A stretch of DNA of 64,000 nt from Trinickia dinghuensis (GCF_003367175.1 NZ_QRGA01000004.1:185935-249934); one strand, 5' to 3'; positions 50,654-60,588 are shown, counted from the stretch's first letter. The notes: generated by a model from the letters alone, not told the origin. A program made the numbers and translations.

Positions 50654-52579
50654 CTAAAGCTCCACCCGCGCCCCCACCTCGATCACCCGATTCGCCGGCA
50701 GTTTGAAGAATGCGGCGATGTTGCCGACGTTGTGCAGCATTACCGCGAAGAGCCGCTCCCGCCAGAGCGCCATCCCGCGTCCCGACTTCGGCACGACCGC
50801 CGCTCGGCTCAGGAACCACGAGGTCTCCGACGGCTCGAACTTGAACCCCGCGACGGTGCTCGCGCCCAGCGTTTGAGGCAAATCGACTTCGTCCTTGAAC
50901 CCGTAGGTGATCGTAGCCCGGAAACAGCCGGGACATAGCTGCTCCACTCTGAAGCGGCCGCGCTCGGGTACCCGCGGCACATCCTTGGTGACTACGGTGA
51001 GGAACACCACGTGTTCATGCAATACGCGGTTGTGGCGCAGGTTGTTGATGAGGGCGTGCGGCACGGCATCCGGCGTCGGCGTCAGGAAAATCGCCGTACC
51101 GCCCACACGCACGGGAGATTGCGCAAGAAGCGAAGTCAGGTACGGTTGGAGCGGCGTCGTCCCGGCGCGTTCGCGCGCTTCGGCCAGCATCAGTTCCCAG
51201 CCGCGGCCCCAAGTCGCCATGATCGTGAACATGACGACGCCGATCACGAGCGGGAACCAGCCGCCCTCGACGATCTTCAGCAGGTTCGCGGAGAAGAACA
51301 GCGCGTCGATGACGAAGAAGAAGGCCGTCGCCAGGATGCACAGCAACCAGTTGTAATGCCACGCGTAGCGAACGACGAAGAACGTCAGGAATGTCGTGAT
51401 GAGCATCGTGCCGGTGACTGCAATCCCGTATGCGGAGCCGAGCGCGGTAGACGAGCCGAATCCGACTACTGCCGCGACCACGGCGGCGAGCAATATCCAG
51501 TTGATGCCCGGCACATAGATTTGGCCGATTTCCTGCTCGGACGTATGAACGATGTTGATCCGCGGCAGGAAAGACAGCTGCATGGCCTGCTTCGTCATCG
51601 AGTAGGTGCCGGAAATCACGGCCTGCGATGCGATCACGGTTGCGATCGTGGCAAGCACGATCATCGGGAAGATGGCCCATTGCGGAAAGAGCAGATAGAA
51701 CGGGTTTTGCAGCGCGCCGGGGTGAGAGAGCAAGAGCGCGCCCTGGCCCAGGTAATTGAGTGCGAGCGCGGGAAACACCAGGCCAAACCACGTGAGGCGA
51801 ATCGGCCGTTTGCCGAAATGCCCCATGTCTGCATATAGCGCCTCGGCGCCGGTCAGCGACAAGACGACAGCGCCGAGCGCGACGAACGCCAGCCATCGAT
51901 GGTGGGCGCAAAACTCGAGTCCTCGCAGCGGATTGAGCGCAACGAGGACGATCGGTGTCGCGACGATCTGGACTAGCCCTGCGATGCCGATCACGATGAA
52001 CCAGAGCACCATCACCGGCCCGAACACCCGGCCGATGCCGCTCGTGCCGTGCTTTTGCATCACGAACAGCGCTATGAGCGCCGCCAGCGTCACCGGGATC
52101 ACGAACGTCTTCAGCACCGGCGCCGCGACTTCGAGGCCCTCCACGGCGCTCAGCACCGAGATCGCCGGCGTGATCACGCTGTCGCCGAAGAATAGGGCGG
52201 CGCCCATCACGCCGACCGCGAGCAGGGTGCGGCGCAAGCGTGGCCGGTCCGCGACCGACGAAGCAGCGAGCGCGAGCAGCGCCATGATCCCGCCTTCGCC
52301 ATGGTTGTTCGCACGGAGGATCAGCGCCACATATTTGAGCGAGACGACCACCATCAACGACCAGAAGATCAACGAGACGATGCCGACGATGTTGAAGGCG
52401 TTCAATGCCAGTCCGTTGTCGGCGCTGAATACGGTGGATAGCGTGTAGAGCGGGCTCGTGCCGATGTCGCCGTAGACGACCCCGAGCGCGGCAAGCGCGA
52501 GCGCCCGCAGGTCCGGCTGATGCGGGTCGGGCATGCCGATCCGGTCGGTTTCGGGCACGGCGGATGCGGGATGTCCCAT
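50654..52579 (-). CDS. kup: Low-affinity potassium uptake protein Kup
   Basis: 641 aa from the ATG at 52579, chosen for its AGGAGA Shine-Dalgarno; an ATG eight codons earlier is in frame. K+/H+ symporter with 12 membrane segments: ALAALGVVYGDIGTSPLYTLSTVF is the signature first segment, FGDSVITPAISVLSAVEGLEV the third, and a soluble C-terminal domain follows (GTAIFLTPTPDAVPHALINNLRHNRVLHEHVVFLTV). Confidence 0.96.
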   Translation of the reverse strand: MGHPASAVPETDRIGMPDPHQPDLRALALAALGVVYGDIGTSPLYTLSTVFSADNGLALNAFNIVGIVSLIFWSLMVVVSLKYVALILRANNHGEGGIMALLALAASSVADRPRLRRTLLAVGVMGAALFFGDSVITPAISVLSAVEGLEVAAPVLKTFVIPVTLAALIALFVMQKHGTSGIGRVFGPVMVLWFIVIGIAGLVQIVATPIVLVALNPLRGLEFCAHHRWLAFVALGAVVLSLTGAEALYADMGHFGKRPIRLTWFGLVFPALALNYLGQGALLLSHPGALQNPFYLLFPQWAIFPMIVLATIATVIASQAVISGTYSMTKQAMQLSFLPRINIVHTSEQEIGQIYVPGINWILLAAVVAAVVGFGSSTALGSAYGIAVTGTMLITTFLTFFVVRYAWHYNWLLCILATAFFFVIDALFFSANLLKIVEGGWFPLVIGVVMFTIMATWGRGWELMLAEARERAGTTPLQPYLTSLLAQSPVRVGGTAIFLTPTPDAVPHALINNLRHNRVLHEHVVFLTVVTKDVPRVPERGRFRVEQLCPGCFRATITYGFKDEVDLPQTLGASTVAGFKFEPSETSWFLSRAAVVPKSGRGMALWRERLFAVMLHNVGNIAAFFKLPANRVIEVGARVEL

Positions 52580-52777
52580 GTTTGTCTCCTGGCTTTGTCG
52601 CACTGCAGCGAGACGGCTGACTGCGGGGCGGCCGCTTCTTCTTTACGGAGCGATGTCAAGCCGTTCGTGTACTCGGCGAAGGCGGCTTTTCATGCTGCGG
52701 CAAGAAGAAATAGCGGAACTGCTCGCAAAAGCGCCGTTCGCACGGCTCGAGTTCGTCGAGGGCTAACGACGGCATCA

Positions 52778-53032
52778 TTACATATTTGTAGGGGGAGCCG
52801 CGAGGGGGAGCCGCGCGGATGCGGTCATCGTCCGAGGGGAAGCCGGCACGTTCTCGGCGGCCACGTGAATCGCGCGTTTTTCTTCCTCGGAACCGATCAT
52901 GCCCCATAAATGGACGACGCCGTCTTTGACGAGCACACCTTGCTTCGGCAACCCCCAGCTCTTTCCATGCATTGCGAGGATGATCGCCTCACGAAGGCTC
53001 GCGTTGTCTTGCGTGGCAGAGTCCACGGGCAT
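52778..53032 (-). pseudogene. BON-domain fragment, probably remnant of a CBS-BON protein
   Basis: 84 codons. LREAIILAMHGKSWGLPKQGVLVKDGVVHLWGMIGSEEEKRAIHVAAENVP is a clear BON domain (lipid/surface-binding module), but after AAENVP the frame departs to SPRTMTASARLPLAAPPTNM; the shifted frame instead continues DDDRIRAAPP. The usual N-terminal CBS pair is missing. Likely a truncated, frameshifted relic, though a short expressed protein cannot be excluded. Confidence 0.5.
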
Positions 53033-53241
53033 CGAGGGTTTCTGCGAACTTCATCTCGATCGCCTATGATCACGGGCGCGCGCGGCGCGGCTGCAACTTT
53101 TTTCGTCCCGACGGGTACTCACTGCATGAAGACTGGCGCTTGTTGCGCCTCGTTGTCCGTCGTCGCTCGCATTGCCAGACCAAATTTCGTCGAACCTTTC
53201 GAATCTTTCGAGTATTACGCGGTTAGATCGCCGCGGAGCCC

Positions 53242-53850
53242 ATGACAACACCTGCCAACGCCTCATCGCCATCGGCCCCGCGCGGTCGGTCCTTATCCGC
53301 CGGCCGTTTCACCGGCGTCGCAATCGTCCTGCATTGGGCCGTCGCAATCGGCATCCTATGCAACGTCGCTCTGGCTTGGTCCGTGGACTACCTGCCCGAC
53401 GATTGGGTCCGCCCCGTCATCGATACGCACAAGTCGATCGGCATCACCGTGCTTGGACTCGTCCTGTTGCGCATTCTTTGGCGCGTGTCGCATCGGCCGC
53501 CGCGCTTGCCCGACACGTTTCCGAGTTGGGAGCGCACCGCCGCGCATATCGCGCATGGGCTGCTTTACGTGCTCATGCTCGGGCTGCCGCTGTCGGGATG
53601 GCTTCACGATTCGGCCTGGAAGGATGCCGCCACGCATCCGATGACGCTGTTTCATCTCGTGTCCTGGCCGCGCATCGGTTTCGTGATGCATCTCGCACCG
53701 GGTCTGAAAGAGCATCTGCACGATGTGTTCGGTGCCGTGCATGCATGGTTCGGCTATGCGCTGTATCTGCTGCTTGCCCTGCATGTCGGCGGCGCGCTCA
53801 AGCACGAGTTCATCGACCGTCAGTCCGTTCTGCGGCGCATGTGGCGATGA
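53242..53850 (+). CDS. Cytochrome b561 family membrane protein
   Basis: 202 aa with four membrane segments. Opens RFTGVAIVLHWAVAIGILCNVALAW, with VLHW His, DTHKSIG His, HIAHGLLYVLMLGLPLSGWL His pair and LLLALHVGGALKH His giving the two haem b ligand sets. Passes electrons in the membrane; partner unknown. The stop overlaps the GT2 start as ATGA, an unusual pairing. Confidence 0.9.
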   Translation: MTTPANASSPSAPRGRSLSAGRFTGVAIVLHWAVAIGILCNVALAWSVDYLPDDWVRPVIDTHKSIGITVLGLVLLRILWRVSHRPPRLPDTFPSWERTAAHIAHGLLYVLMLGLPLSGWLHDSAWKDAATHPMTLFHLVSWPRIGFVMHLAPGLKEHLHDVFGAVHAWFGYALYLLLALHVGGALKHEFIDRQSVLRRMWR

Positions 53851-55385
53851 GTTCGGTCCCGCGCGGCCAGATGTCCACGAAGTCTGCGAAACGTGACGAC
53901 GAGCCCGAACGCGGCCATCCGGGCCGCGCTACGCCAAATGCCGGGCTCGCGCTGAACGACGCCTTCGAACGTGCGTCGCCGCGGGTGTCGCCGCGCGGCA
54001 CTTCGTTCGTTGCCGTGCTGATTCACGCCGGCGTGCTCCTCCTATGGGTCGGGCTGTTCGCGCGCGCGTTTTTTCTGCGCGGGCTCGTTGCATGGTCGGT
54101 GGGTATCGCCTACGTCCTTTACGACACGCTGCTGCTGGCTTTCGTAACGTTCAAGACGTTGCCATTGCTGAAGGCGCATCGCGAGCCTGCCTTGCGCGGT
54201 GCTATGCCGACGCTCGGTGTCATCGTCGCGGCCTATAACGAAGCCGCGGTCCTGCCGGTCACGCTCGCGGCGCTGCTCGAGCAAGAGGTTGCGCCTCACC
54301 GGATCGTCATTGCCGACGACGGCTCGACGGACGGTACGGCCGCGTTATTGAAACGCGAATACGGGCTCGCTCAGCCGCCGGAGGGGCAGGCGAGTGCGTT
54401 TAGCCCGCGCTATCCGACCTTGTGCTGGCTGCGCCTGCCTCACGGCGGCAAAGCCCAGGCATTGAATGCCGCGATCGCGCTGCTCGACACCGATGCGGTA
54501 CTGACCGTCGATGCGGACACGCATCTCGCCCGCGATGCCTGCACGGCGATGTGCGATGCCTTCGCGCGCGAGCCGGAGCTCGTCGCCGCTACGGGGATCA
54601 TCACGCCCGTGTGCGCGCGGACGATGACGGGTCGCTTCTTCCAGTGGTTCCAGACCTACGAGTACATCCGCAATTTCATTTCGCGCTTCGCGTGGATGCG
54701 CACCGACGCGCTGCTGCTCGTATCGGGTGCCTTCGCTTGCTTCCGGCGAGACGCACTCATGAGCGTCGGCGGCTTCGATCCGCAGTGCCTGGTCGAGGAC
54801 TACGAACTCATTCATCGTTTGCGCCGCTATGCCGTCGAGCACGGCAAGCGCTGGCGCGTTCGCGTGATCGGCACGGCCCACGCCCATACCGACGCGCCCG
54901 GAACGCTGCCGAGCTTCCTGCGTCAACGGCGCCGCTGGTTCGCCGGGTTTCTCCAGACGCAATACTGGAACCGCGACATCACGGGCAATCGCCGTTACGG
55001 CGCCCTTGGTTTGCTGATGATGCCCGTCAAGGCAATCGACACGGTGCAGCCGATCTACGGGCTGACCGCGTTCGCGCTATTGCTGGCCTTTATCGTCACG
55101 GGGCGGTTCTCCGTCGTGCTGCCGATCTCCGGCGTCATCGCGGCGAAGATCGTCGTCGATCTCGCGTTTCATCTATGGTCTGTCTACCTCTATCGGCGCT
55201 GGACGAACGATCGTCGCGGGTTGCGTCTGCCGATGGCGATTCTCGCGTCGATTGCCGAGCCCTTCAGCTTCCAATTGCTGCGGCATGCGGGGGCGGCACT
55301 CGGCTGGGTGCACCTGCTCTCCGCGCGGCGGCATTGGGGCACGCAGGAGCGCACCGGGATCGTCGATGGGGCGCGGATGGATTAG
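53847..55385 (+). CDS. Membrane processive glycosyltransferase, GT2 (BcsA/HasA/PgaC-like)
   Basis: 512 aa from the ATG overlapping the cytochrome stop; MSTKSAKRDD (53871) is an alternative. Two membrane segments near residues 53-100, then the GT2 domain: VIVAAYNEAAVL, ADDGSTDGT, TVDADTHLA (DxD), EDYELIHRL (catalytic ED) and QRRRW, the marker of processive enzymes. Three to four further segments follow. It likely polymerises a sugar from UDP-sugar while passing the chain across the membrane, or starts a repeat unit. First gene of the glycan locus. Confidence 0.9.
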   Translation: MSSVPRGQMSTKSAKRDDEPERGHPGRATPNAGLALNDAFERASPRVSPRGTSFVAVLIHAGVLLLWVGLFARAFFLRGLVAWSVGIAYVLYDTLLLAFVTFKTLPLLKAHREPALRGAMPTLGVIVAAYNEAAVLPVTLAALLEQEVAPHRIVIADDGSTDGTAALLKREYGLAQPPEGQASAFSPRYPTLCWLRLPHGGKAQALNAAIALLDTDAVLTVDADTHLARDACTAMCDAFAREPELVAATGIITPVCARTMTGRFFQWFQTYEYIRNFISRFAWMRTDALLLVSGAFACFRRDALMSVGGFDPQCLVEDYELIHRLRRYAVEHGKRWRVRVIGTAHAHTDAPGTLPSFLRQRRRWFAGFLQTQYWNRDITGNRRYGALGLLMMPVKAIDTVQPIYGLTAFALLLAFIVTGRFSVVLPISGVIAAKIVVDLAFHLWSVYLYRRWTNDRRGLRLPMAILASIAEPFSFQLLRHAGAALGWVHLLSARRHWGTQERTGIVDGARMD

Positions 55386-55490
55386 TGCTTTTTGGCCATT
55401 TTTTCGGCCCCCAATTGCGCAACGTTGTGCGACGCGGCATATTCGTCGGCAAGACAATCCGTCAACCGATATCGTGCCGTTCGTTCTGCC

Positions 55491-56654
55491 ATGCGCATCC
55501 AGTTCGTCATTGGGAATTTGAGCGACTATCACGTACCGCGCTATCGTGCGCTCGTCGAGTTGGCCGTGAGGCGCGGATTCCAAGTTTCGCTCGTCGAGCT
55601 ATACGAGGGCACGGGGTTCTACGACTATCCGCAGAGTGCTCGGCGTGCCTTCATGGATGGCGCGCCATCCGAGGCGGTTACCGTTTTCAAGGATGCTGTC
55701 GACGGCCGCAAGCACTGGATGCTCGTTTGCTCGCGGCTCGGTGCGATCGTCCGAGCGACGCGCCCGGACTTCGTCATCACGCTTGGGTATCACACGAGCT
55801 ACTCGATTTACCTGTGCATACTCCGGACGCTGCTTCGGCGGTTCCGGCTAGTCTACATGTCCGATTCCAAGGCCGATGACGGCCGGCGGCACCGAATCAA
55901 GGAAGCGCTAAAACGAATCTTCGTATCGCGTTTCGACGGCGCCTTGGTTGCCGGAGAAAAGCACCGGCGGTACGCGAAGTCGCTCGGTATTCCGATGCAG
56001 CGCTCGCGCGTCGGCTTCGACGTGATCGATGTCGCGTTTTTTCGCGATGCCGCGAAGCGGGCACGCGCGCATGCGGAGTACTCGCGATACCGTTTCGCTT
56101 TGCCGCCGCGATACGTGCTCTGCGTCAGCCGCTTCGTCGAACGCAAAAATGTGCCGCTCGTGATCGAGGCATACGCTCGGGCTGGGCTTGCGGACACGGG
56201 TGTATCGCTCATGCTGATCGGAGCGGGCCCGCTCGAACATGCGATACGGGAGAAAATCGACGCGCTCGGCCTTGACGGGCGGGTCCTGATCTTTACGGAA
56301 ATCGTGAACGCCGACATGCCGGTCTTTTATGCATTGTCGGATTTCGTCGTGCTGGCGAGCGCGTTCGATCAATGGGGTTTGTGCGTCAATGAAGCGATGG
56401 CGTCGGGGCGGCCCGCGATCGTATCCGATACTTGCGGCTGCGCGAACGAACTCGTGCTCGATGGAATCAACGGATACGTCGTGCGTCCGGGCGACGTCGA
56501 TCAACTCGCGCGTAGCATGCGGCGGCTCAACGACGATGACGCTCTTCGCACGAGGTTTGCCGCCAATGCCGAATCGACGATCAGTGGTTGGACGCCCCAG
56601 CTTTTCGCCGAGAACGTGCTGGCCCTCGCAACGGCGGTAGGGGCAACGCGATAG
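55491..56654 (+). CDS. GT4-type glycosyltransferase, copy 1 of a tandem pair
   Basis: 387 aa. N-terminal RIQFVIGNLSDYHVPRYRAL; acceptor domain with FVITLGYHTSYSIYLCILRTL; C-terminal GT-B domain with CVSRFVERKNVPLVIEAYA and the E-x7-E-like FDQWGLCVNEAMASGRPAIVSDTCG. Transfers a sugar from a nucleotide sugar. It shares about three quarters of residues with the next gene and has exactly the same length. The 33 upstream codons that are also open are excluded because homology to copy 2 starts at MRIQFVIGN. Confidence 0.92.
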   Translation: MRIQFVIGNLSDYHVPRYRALVELAVRRGFQVSLVELYEGTGFYDYPQSARRAFMDGAPSEAVTVFKDAVDGRKHWMLVCSRLGAIVRATRPDFVITLGYHTSYSIYLCILRTLLRRFRLVYMSDSKADDGRRHRIKEALKRIFVSRFDGALVAGEKHRRYAKSLGIPMQRSRVGFDVIDVAFFRDAAKRARAHAEYSRYRFALPPRYVLCVSRFVERKNVPLVIEAYARAGLADTGVSLMLIGAGPLEHAIREKIDALGLDGRVLIFTEIVNADMPVFYALSDFVVLASAFDQWGLCVNEAMASGRPAIVSDTCGCANELVLDGINGYVVRPGDVDQLARSMRRLNDDDALRTRFAANAESTISGWTPQLFAENVLALATAVGATR

Positions 56655-56967
56655 AACCGTGTGCGCGGCCGCGCGTCTAGCCGGACTCCTTCGGCAGGTG
56701 CCGGCGGGATGTCCGATCGACCATCGAGGCTCTCGTGAGGGCCTTGGCCGAAGCCCGATGATCGGGTGAGGCGAGGGCCTCGCGAGCGCATGGCCTGCGA
56801 ATCACCCTTAGGCAACAAAGCTTGGGCATTCGATTAGTGGTTATCGGCCAATTTGGAATCCGTTATTGCGCCGCGTCAAGCGAGACGGCATATTCTCGGC
56901 GAGTGAGATGTTGGCCGGGTGAAACTTTCGCTCGATTGAATCCGATTTTTGACTCTATCGATTGCAT
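56655..56967. other. Intergenic region between duplicated GT genes
   Basis: 313 bp without a gene. The part 56836-56910 resembles the region before copy 1 (55390-55460): both contain TTGCGC, then CGGCATATTC followed by TCGGC. So the duplication took in the upstream segment. The bases before 56836 show no recognised feature. Confidence 0.5.
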
Positions 56968-58131
56968 ATGCGTATCCAATTCGTAATCGGCAATATGAGC
57001 GACTATCATATCCCACGCTATCGCGCGCTCGTTCAGCTCGCGGCTCGGCGCGGATTCAAGATATCGCTCGTCGAGATGTTCGAACACACGAACTTCTACG
57101 GTTATCCGCAAAGCAATCGGACGGCGTTCCTCAAGGACGTGCCGTCCGAAATGGTCACCGTCTTCAAGGACACCGCAGAAGGGGGAAAGAACTGGTTTCT
57201 CGTGATCGCTCGACTCAGCAAGATCATGCGCGCTACGCGTCCCGATTTCGTGATCACTTACGGCTACCACACGAGCTATTCGATCTACCTGTGCGTGATC
57301 AGGACGCTAATGCGCCGCTTCAAGCTGGTGTACATGTCCGACTCGAAAGCCGACGACGGCGAGCGGCATCGGCTCAAGGAAGCGATGAAGCGGGTCATCG
57401 TCTCCAGGTTCGACGGTGCGCTCGTTGCGGGAGAGAAGCATCGCAGGTACGCGAAGTCGCTCGGCATTCCCATGCACCGGTCGCGTATCGGCTTCGATGT
57501 GATCGACGTCTCGTACTTTCAAGAAACGGCGAAGCGTGCGTTGGCTCGCGCGGACAAGGAGCGCCGGCGATTCGGATTGCCGCCGCAATACGTGCTTTGC
57601 GTGAGCCGCTTCGTCGAACGCAAGAATGTCGCATTGGTTGTGGAGGCCTTTGCGCGCTCGACGCTGCCGGACGAGAACATATTCCTCGTGCTCGTGGGTC
57701 AAGGCCCGCTAGAGCAGACGATACGCGAGAAGATCGATTCGCTCGGCCTAAGCGAGCGGGTCCTGATCTTGACGGAAGTCCTGAACACCGACATGCCGGT
57801 CCTGTACGCGCTGGCCGATTTCATCGTGCTGGCGAGCGCCTTCGATCAATGGGGCCTATGCGTCAACGAGGCGATGGCCTGCGGGCGGCCTGCGATCGTG
57901 TCCGATACCTGCGGCTGTGCGAACGAACTCGTGCACGACGGCGTCAACGGCCTTATCGTGCGCCCCGGCGACGTCGCTCAATTGACCGAGAAAATGAAGC
58001 AGCTCGGCACGGACCGTCCCTTGCGCGAGCGGCTCGCCCGCGGCGCGGAAGCGACGATCGGGAATTGGACGCCGGAGTTTTTTGCCGAGAGTGTGCTCGC
58101 GCTTGCGAACGATGTCGGGAGCGCGGGATGA
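56968..58131 (+). CDS. GT4-type glycosyltransferase, copy 2 of a tandem pair
   Basis: 387 aa from the ATG at 56968. Same blocks as copy 1: RIQFVIGNMSDYHIPRYRAL, VITYGYHTSYSIYLCVIRTL, CVSRFVERKNVALVVEAFA, FDQWGLCVNEAMACGRPAIVSDTCG. Differences cluster in the N-terminal acceptor side (LVEMFEHTNFYGYPQSNRT against LVELYEGTGFYDYPQSARR), compatible with a changed acceptor. Its stop overlaps the next start as ATGA. Confidence 0.92.
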   Translation: MRIQFVIGNMSDYHIPRYRALVQLAARRGFKISLVEMFEHTNFYGYPQSNRTAFLKDVPSEMVTVFKDTAEGGKNWFLVIARLSKIMRATRPDFVITYGYHTSYSIYLCVIRTLMRRFKLVYMSDSKADDGERHRLKEAMKRVIVSRFDGALVAGEKHRRYAKSLGIPMHRSRIGFDVIDVSYFQETAKRALARADKERRRFGLPPQYVLCVSRFVERKNVALVVEAFARSTLPDENIFLVLVGQGPLEQTIREKIDSLGLSERVLILTEVLNTDMPVLYALADFIVLASAFDQWGLCVNEAMACGRPAIVSDTCGCANELVHDGVNGLIVRPGDVAQLTEKMKQLGTDRPLRERLARGAEATIGNWTPEFFAESVLALANDVGSAG

Positions 58132-59327
58132 AACCGCGCGCGCTCGTTATCGAGCCGGACTTTTCGGGCCACCGCTGGCGCTATGTCCAATGGGCGGTCG
58201 AAGCGCTCGTCGAAGCCGGATACGAGTGCATCATATCGACCGACTCGAACAGCCGGGCGCATCCGCTGCTCGAAAGCTATGAAGCGGGCCCTTCGCCCGT
58301 CGATGTCGTGTACTACGACAAGAGCGGGCTGCGTGCATCCGCGTTCCTCTCCGCGCTAGCTTGCGTAAAAGCGGACTTCGCGTTTTACGCGGCGTTCGAG
58401 TGGATGTATCGTGAGACGACACGGTCCCGGCAGGTGGATCTCGTTGTCGTTCCGTTCGGCGACTACATCCTGAATGCCATCGGATTTCTCGGGTCGCCGT
58501 TTGGCGCGTCGCGATGGATGTGCATCGTCATGCGTCAAACGTTCCACCATCGCGATATGGGCGTCAATGTCCCGCCACGTCCATTCGTGGATTACGTCAA
58601 GAAGCAGCTCTTCTTCCTGGCGCTGCGTCGGGGCAATCTCTCGACGGTATTGACGATCGATCCGACGCTTGCCGCCTGGTGTGAGAACTTGCGCGTGACG
58701 GGGCGTCAGCCCACCGTTCGGTATCTCGCCGATCCATTCCCGGAGATGGGCCGAGTCGGAAGCCGCGAGGCGAGGGGGCGACTCGGCCTTCGAGACGAAC
58801 GGACGATCCTCGTCTACGGCGCCATTACCGATCGCAAAGGGATCAAAGAACTGCTGAGCGCGTGCAAGGTTCGCGAGACGCATCCTCTGGTCGTGATTGC
58901 GGGGGAGCAGAGCGACGACGTGCGGGCGTTTTTGTCATCGCTGGATAGCCGCTCGCGCGATGGCGTGGTGGTATTCGATCATTTCATTTCTCCTGAAATG
59001 GAAGTCGATCTTTTTTGCGCGTGCGATGCCGTATGGGTGGGCTACAAGGGACACTACGGCATGAGCGGCGTGCTCGTGCAGGCCTATCGGTGCGGCAAAA
59101 CCGTGCTGGCCTCCGCTTTCGGACTGATCGGATGGTTTGTGAAGCACGATCGCCTAGGCCCCGTACTCGAGGATCTGTCGATCCCGACGATCAACGCGGC
59201 CATCGACGAGGTGTTGGCCTGCGCAGGGGAACGCGGGCGGGTGCCGGTAGCCGAATCGGACGGCGGTCAGCTGCTCGCCGCGCATACCGTGAGCAACTTT
59301 AAAAACACCCTGCGATCGGCGTTGTAG
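58128..59327 (+). CDS. Glycosyltransferase (GT-B like), family not certain
   Basis: 399 aa. N-terminal RALVIEPDFSGHRWRYVQWAVEALVEAGYE is the glycine/His-rich start of GT-B enzymes. The C-terminal half has TILVYGAITDRKGIKELLSACK, then CDAVWVGYKGHYGMSGVLVQAYRCGKTVLAS in place of the usual EGFG donor motif; there the E-x7-E pattern is not obvious. It overlaps the previous gene by 4 bp, so the two are probably translated together. Probable sugar transfer in the same glycan; substrate unknown. Confidence 0.75.
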   Translation: MKPRALVIEPDFSGHRWRYVQWAVEALVEAGYECIISTDSNSRAHPLLESYEAGPSPVDVVYYDKSGLRASAFLSALACVKADFAFYAAFEWMYRETTRSRQVDLVVVPFGDYILNAIGFLGSPFGASRWMCIVMRQTFHHRDMGVNVPPRPFVDYVKKQLFFLALRRGNLSTVLTIDPTLAAWCENLRVTGRQPTVRYLADPFPEMGRVGSREARGRLGLRDERTILVYGAITDRKGIKELLSACKVRETHPLVVIAGEQSDDVRAFLSSLDSRSRDGVVVFDHFISPEMEVDLFCACDAVWVGYKGHYGMSGVLVQAYRCGKTVLASAFGLIGWFVKHDRLGPVLEDLSIPTINAAIDEVLACAGERGRVPVAESDGGQLLAAHTVSNFKNTLRSAL

Positions 59328-59370
59328 ATCGCAGGATCTAATGAAATGACCACAGCGACATACACGATTT

Positions 59371-60567
59371 ATGGGCTTGCGCATCCTTCATGCAATGTTC
59401 ACCGTGGATCGCGGCTACGGGGGGCCGATCGAGGTCGTTTTGCAAACTGCGCGAGAACACCGGCGCAGAGGCAATTCGGTGGAAATCGTGTCTCTAGATG
59501 GGCCGCGCGACAGTTGCGTCCAGCAATGCGAGCTGACTTGCTATCCGCTGGGGCCAGGCTTCGGCAACTTTAGGTTTTCTCCAAGGCTCGTTCCATGGCT
59601 GCGAGCGAACGCCTCGAAGTACGACCTCGTCATCGTCAACGGCATATGGAATTACGCGTCGCTTGGCGTGTGGCGCGCGCTGCGTCGTGCGGCCGTTCCA
59701 TATTACGTCTTCACGCACGGGATGCTCGATCCGTACTTCAAGACGCGCTACCCGCTCAAGCACATCAAGAAATGCCTCTATTGGCCGTGGGCGCAGTACA
59801 GAATACTGCGTGACGCCAACGCCGTTTTTTTCACCTCCGAGGAAGAGCGGATTTTGGCGCGTCAGTCGTTCTGGCCGTACCGCTGCAACGAGCATGTCGT
59901 GAACTACGGCACGGCAGGCGCCGGCCGCGATGCGCAATGGCAGCGCGAGCTGTTCCTGACGCGATTTCCTCATTTGAGGGGAAAGCGAAGCCTGCTGTTT
60001 CTGGGGCGGCTCCACGAAAAGAAGGGCATCGATCTGACGTTGAGGGCTCTGGCGCAGTGCGTCAAAGACACGCCGCGCGAGAAAATCGCCGATGTACACC
60101 TGATCATCGCTGGCCCCAACCAGGGCGACTACGCGAAAGAGACGAAGGCCCTATGCCGCGAGCTGCACTTGACGGACCGGATAACCTGGACGGGAATGCT
60201 CGGTAACGATCTCAAGTGGGGCGCATTTCTCGCATCCGATGCCTTCGTGCTCAACTCCCATCAGGAGAACTTCGGCGTATCCGTGGCCGAAGCGTTATCC
60301 GCGAGCCTGCCGACGCTCATCACCGACAAGGTCAACATTTGGCGAGAAATCGACCAATGGCACGCCGGCTTCGTGGATAAGGACGACCTGGGCGGTGCGG
60401 TGCGGCTGTTGCACCGCTGGCTGGAAACGTCCCAAGAAGAGTGGATCGAGATGCGCGCGCGCGCCAGAGCGTGCTTCCTTTCCCGGTTTCATATTTCACT
60501 GTCCACGCAGTCGCTGCTGGACGCCTTGGCCACCTACGGTTCCAAGCGGGCGCGGACGCACGCCTAA
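59371..60567 (+). CDS. GT4-type glycosyltransferase
   Basis: 398 aa. MGLRILHAMFTVDRGYGGPIEVVLQTAREH at the N-terminus, VFTHGMLDPYFKTRYPLKHIKK in the acceptor domain, LLFLGRLHEKKGIDLTLRAL and the donor motif NSHQENFGVSVAEALSASLPTLITDKVN. WcaI/GumH-like architecture. Last plus-strand gene; convergent with the Wzy-like gene 21 bp away. Confidence 0.9.
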   Translation: MGLRILHAMFTVDRGYGGPIEVVLQTAREHRRRGNSVEIVSLDGPRDSCVQQCELTCYPLGPGFGNFRFSPRLVPWLRANASKYDLVIVNGIWNYASLGVWRALRRAAVPYYVFTHGMLDPYFKTRYPLKHIKKCLYWPWAQYRILRDANAVFFTSEEERILARQSFWPYRCNEHVVNYGTAGAGRDAQWQRELFLTRFPHLRGKRSLLFLGRLHEKKGIDLTLRALAQCVKDTPREKIADVHLIIAGPNQGDYAKETKALCRELHLTDRITWTGMLGNDLKWGAFLASDAFVLNSHQENFGVSVAEALSASLPTLITDKVNIWREIDQWHAGFVDKDDLGGAVRLLHRWLETSQEEWIEMRARARACFLSRFHISLSTQSLLDALATYGSKRARTHA

Positions 60568-60588
60568 GGGCGGAAACGCCGAACGGGG

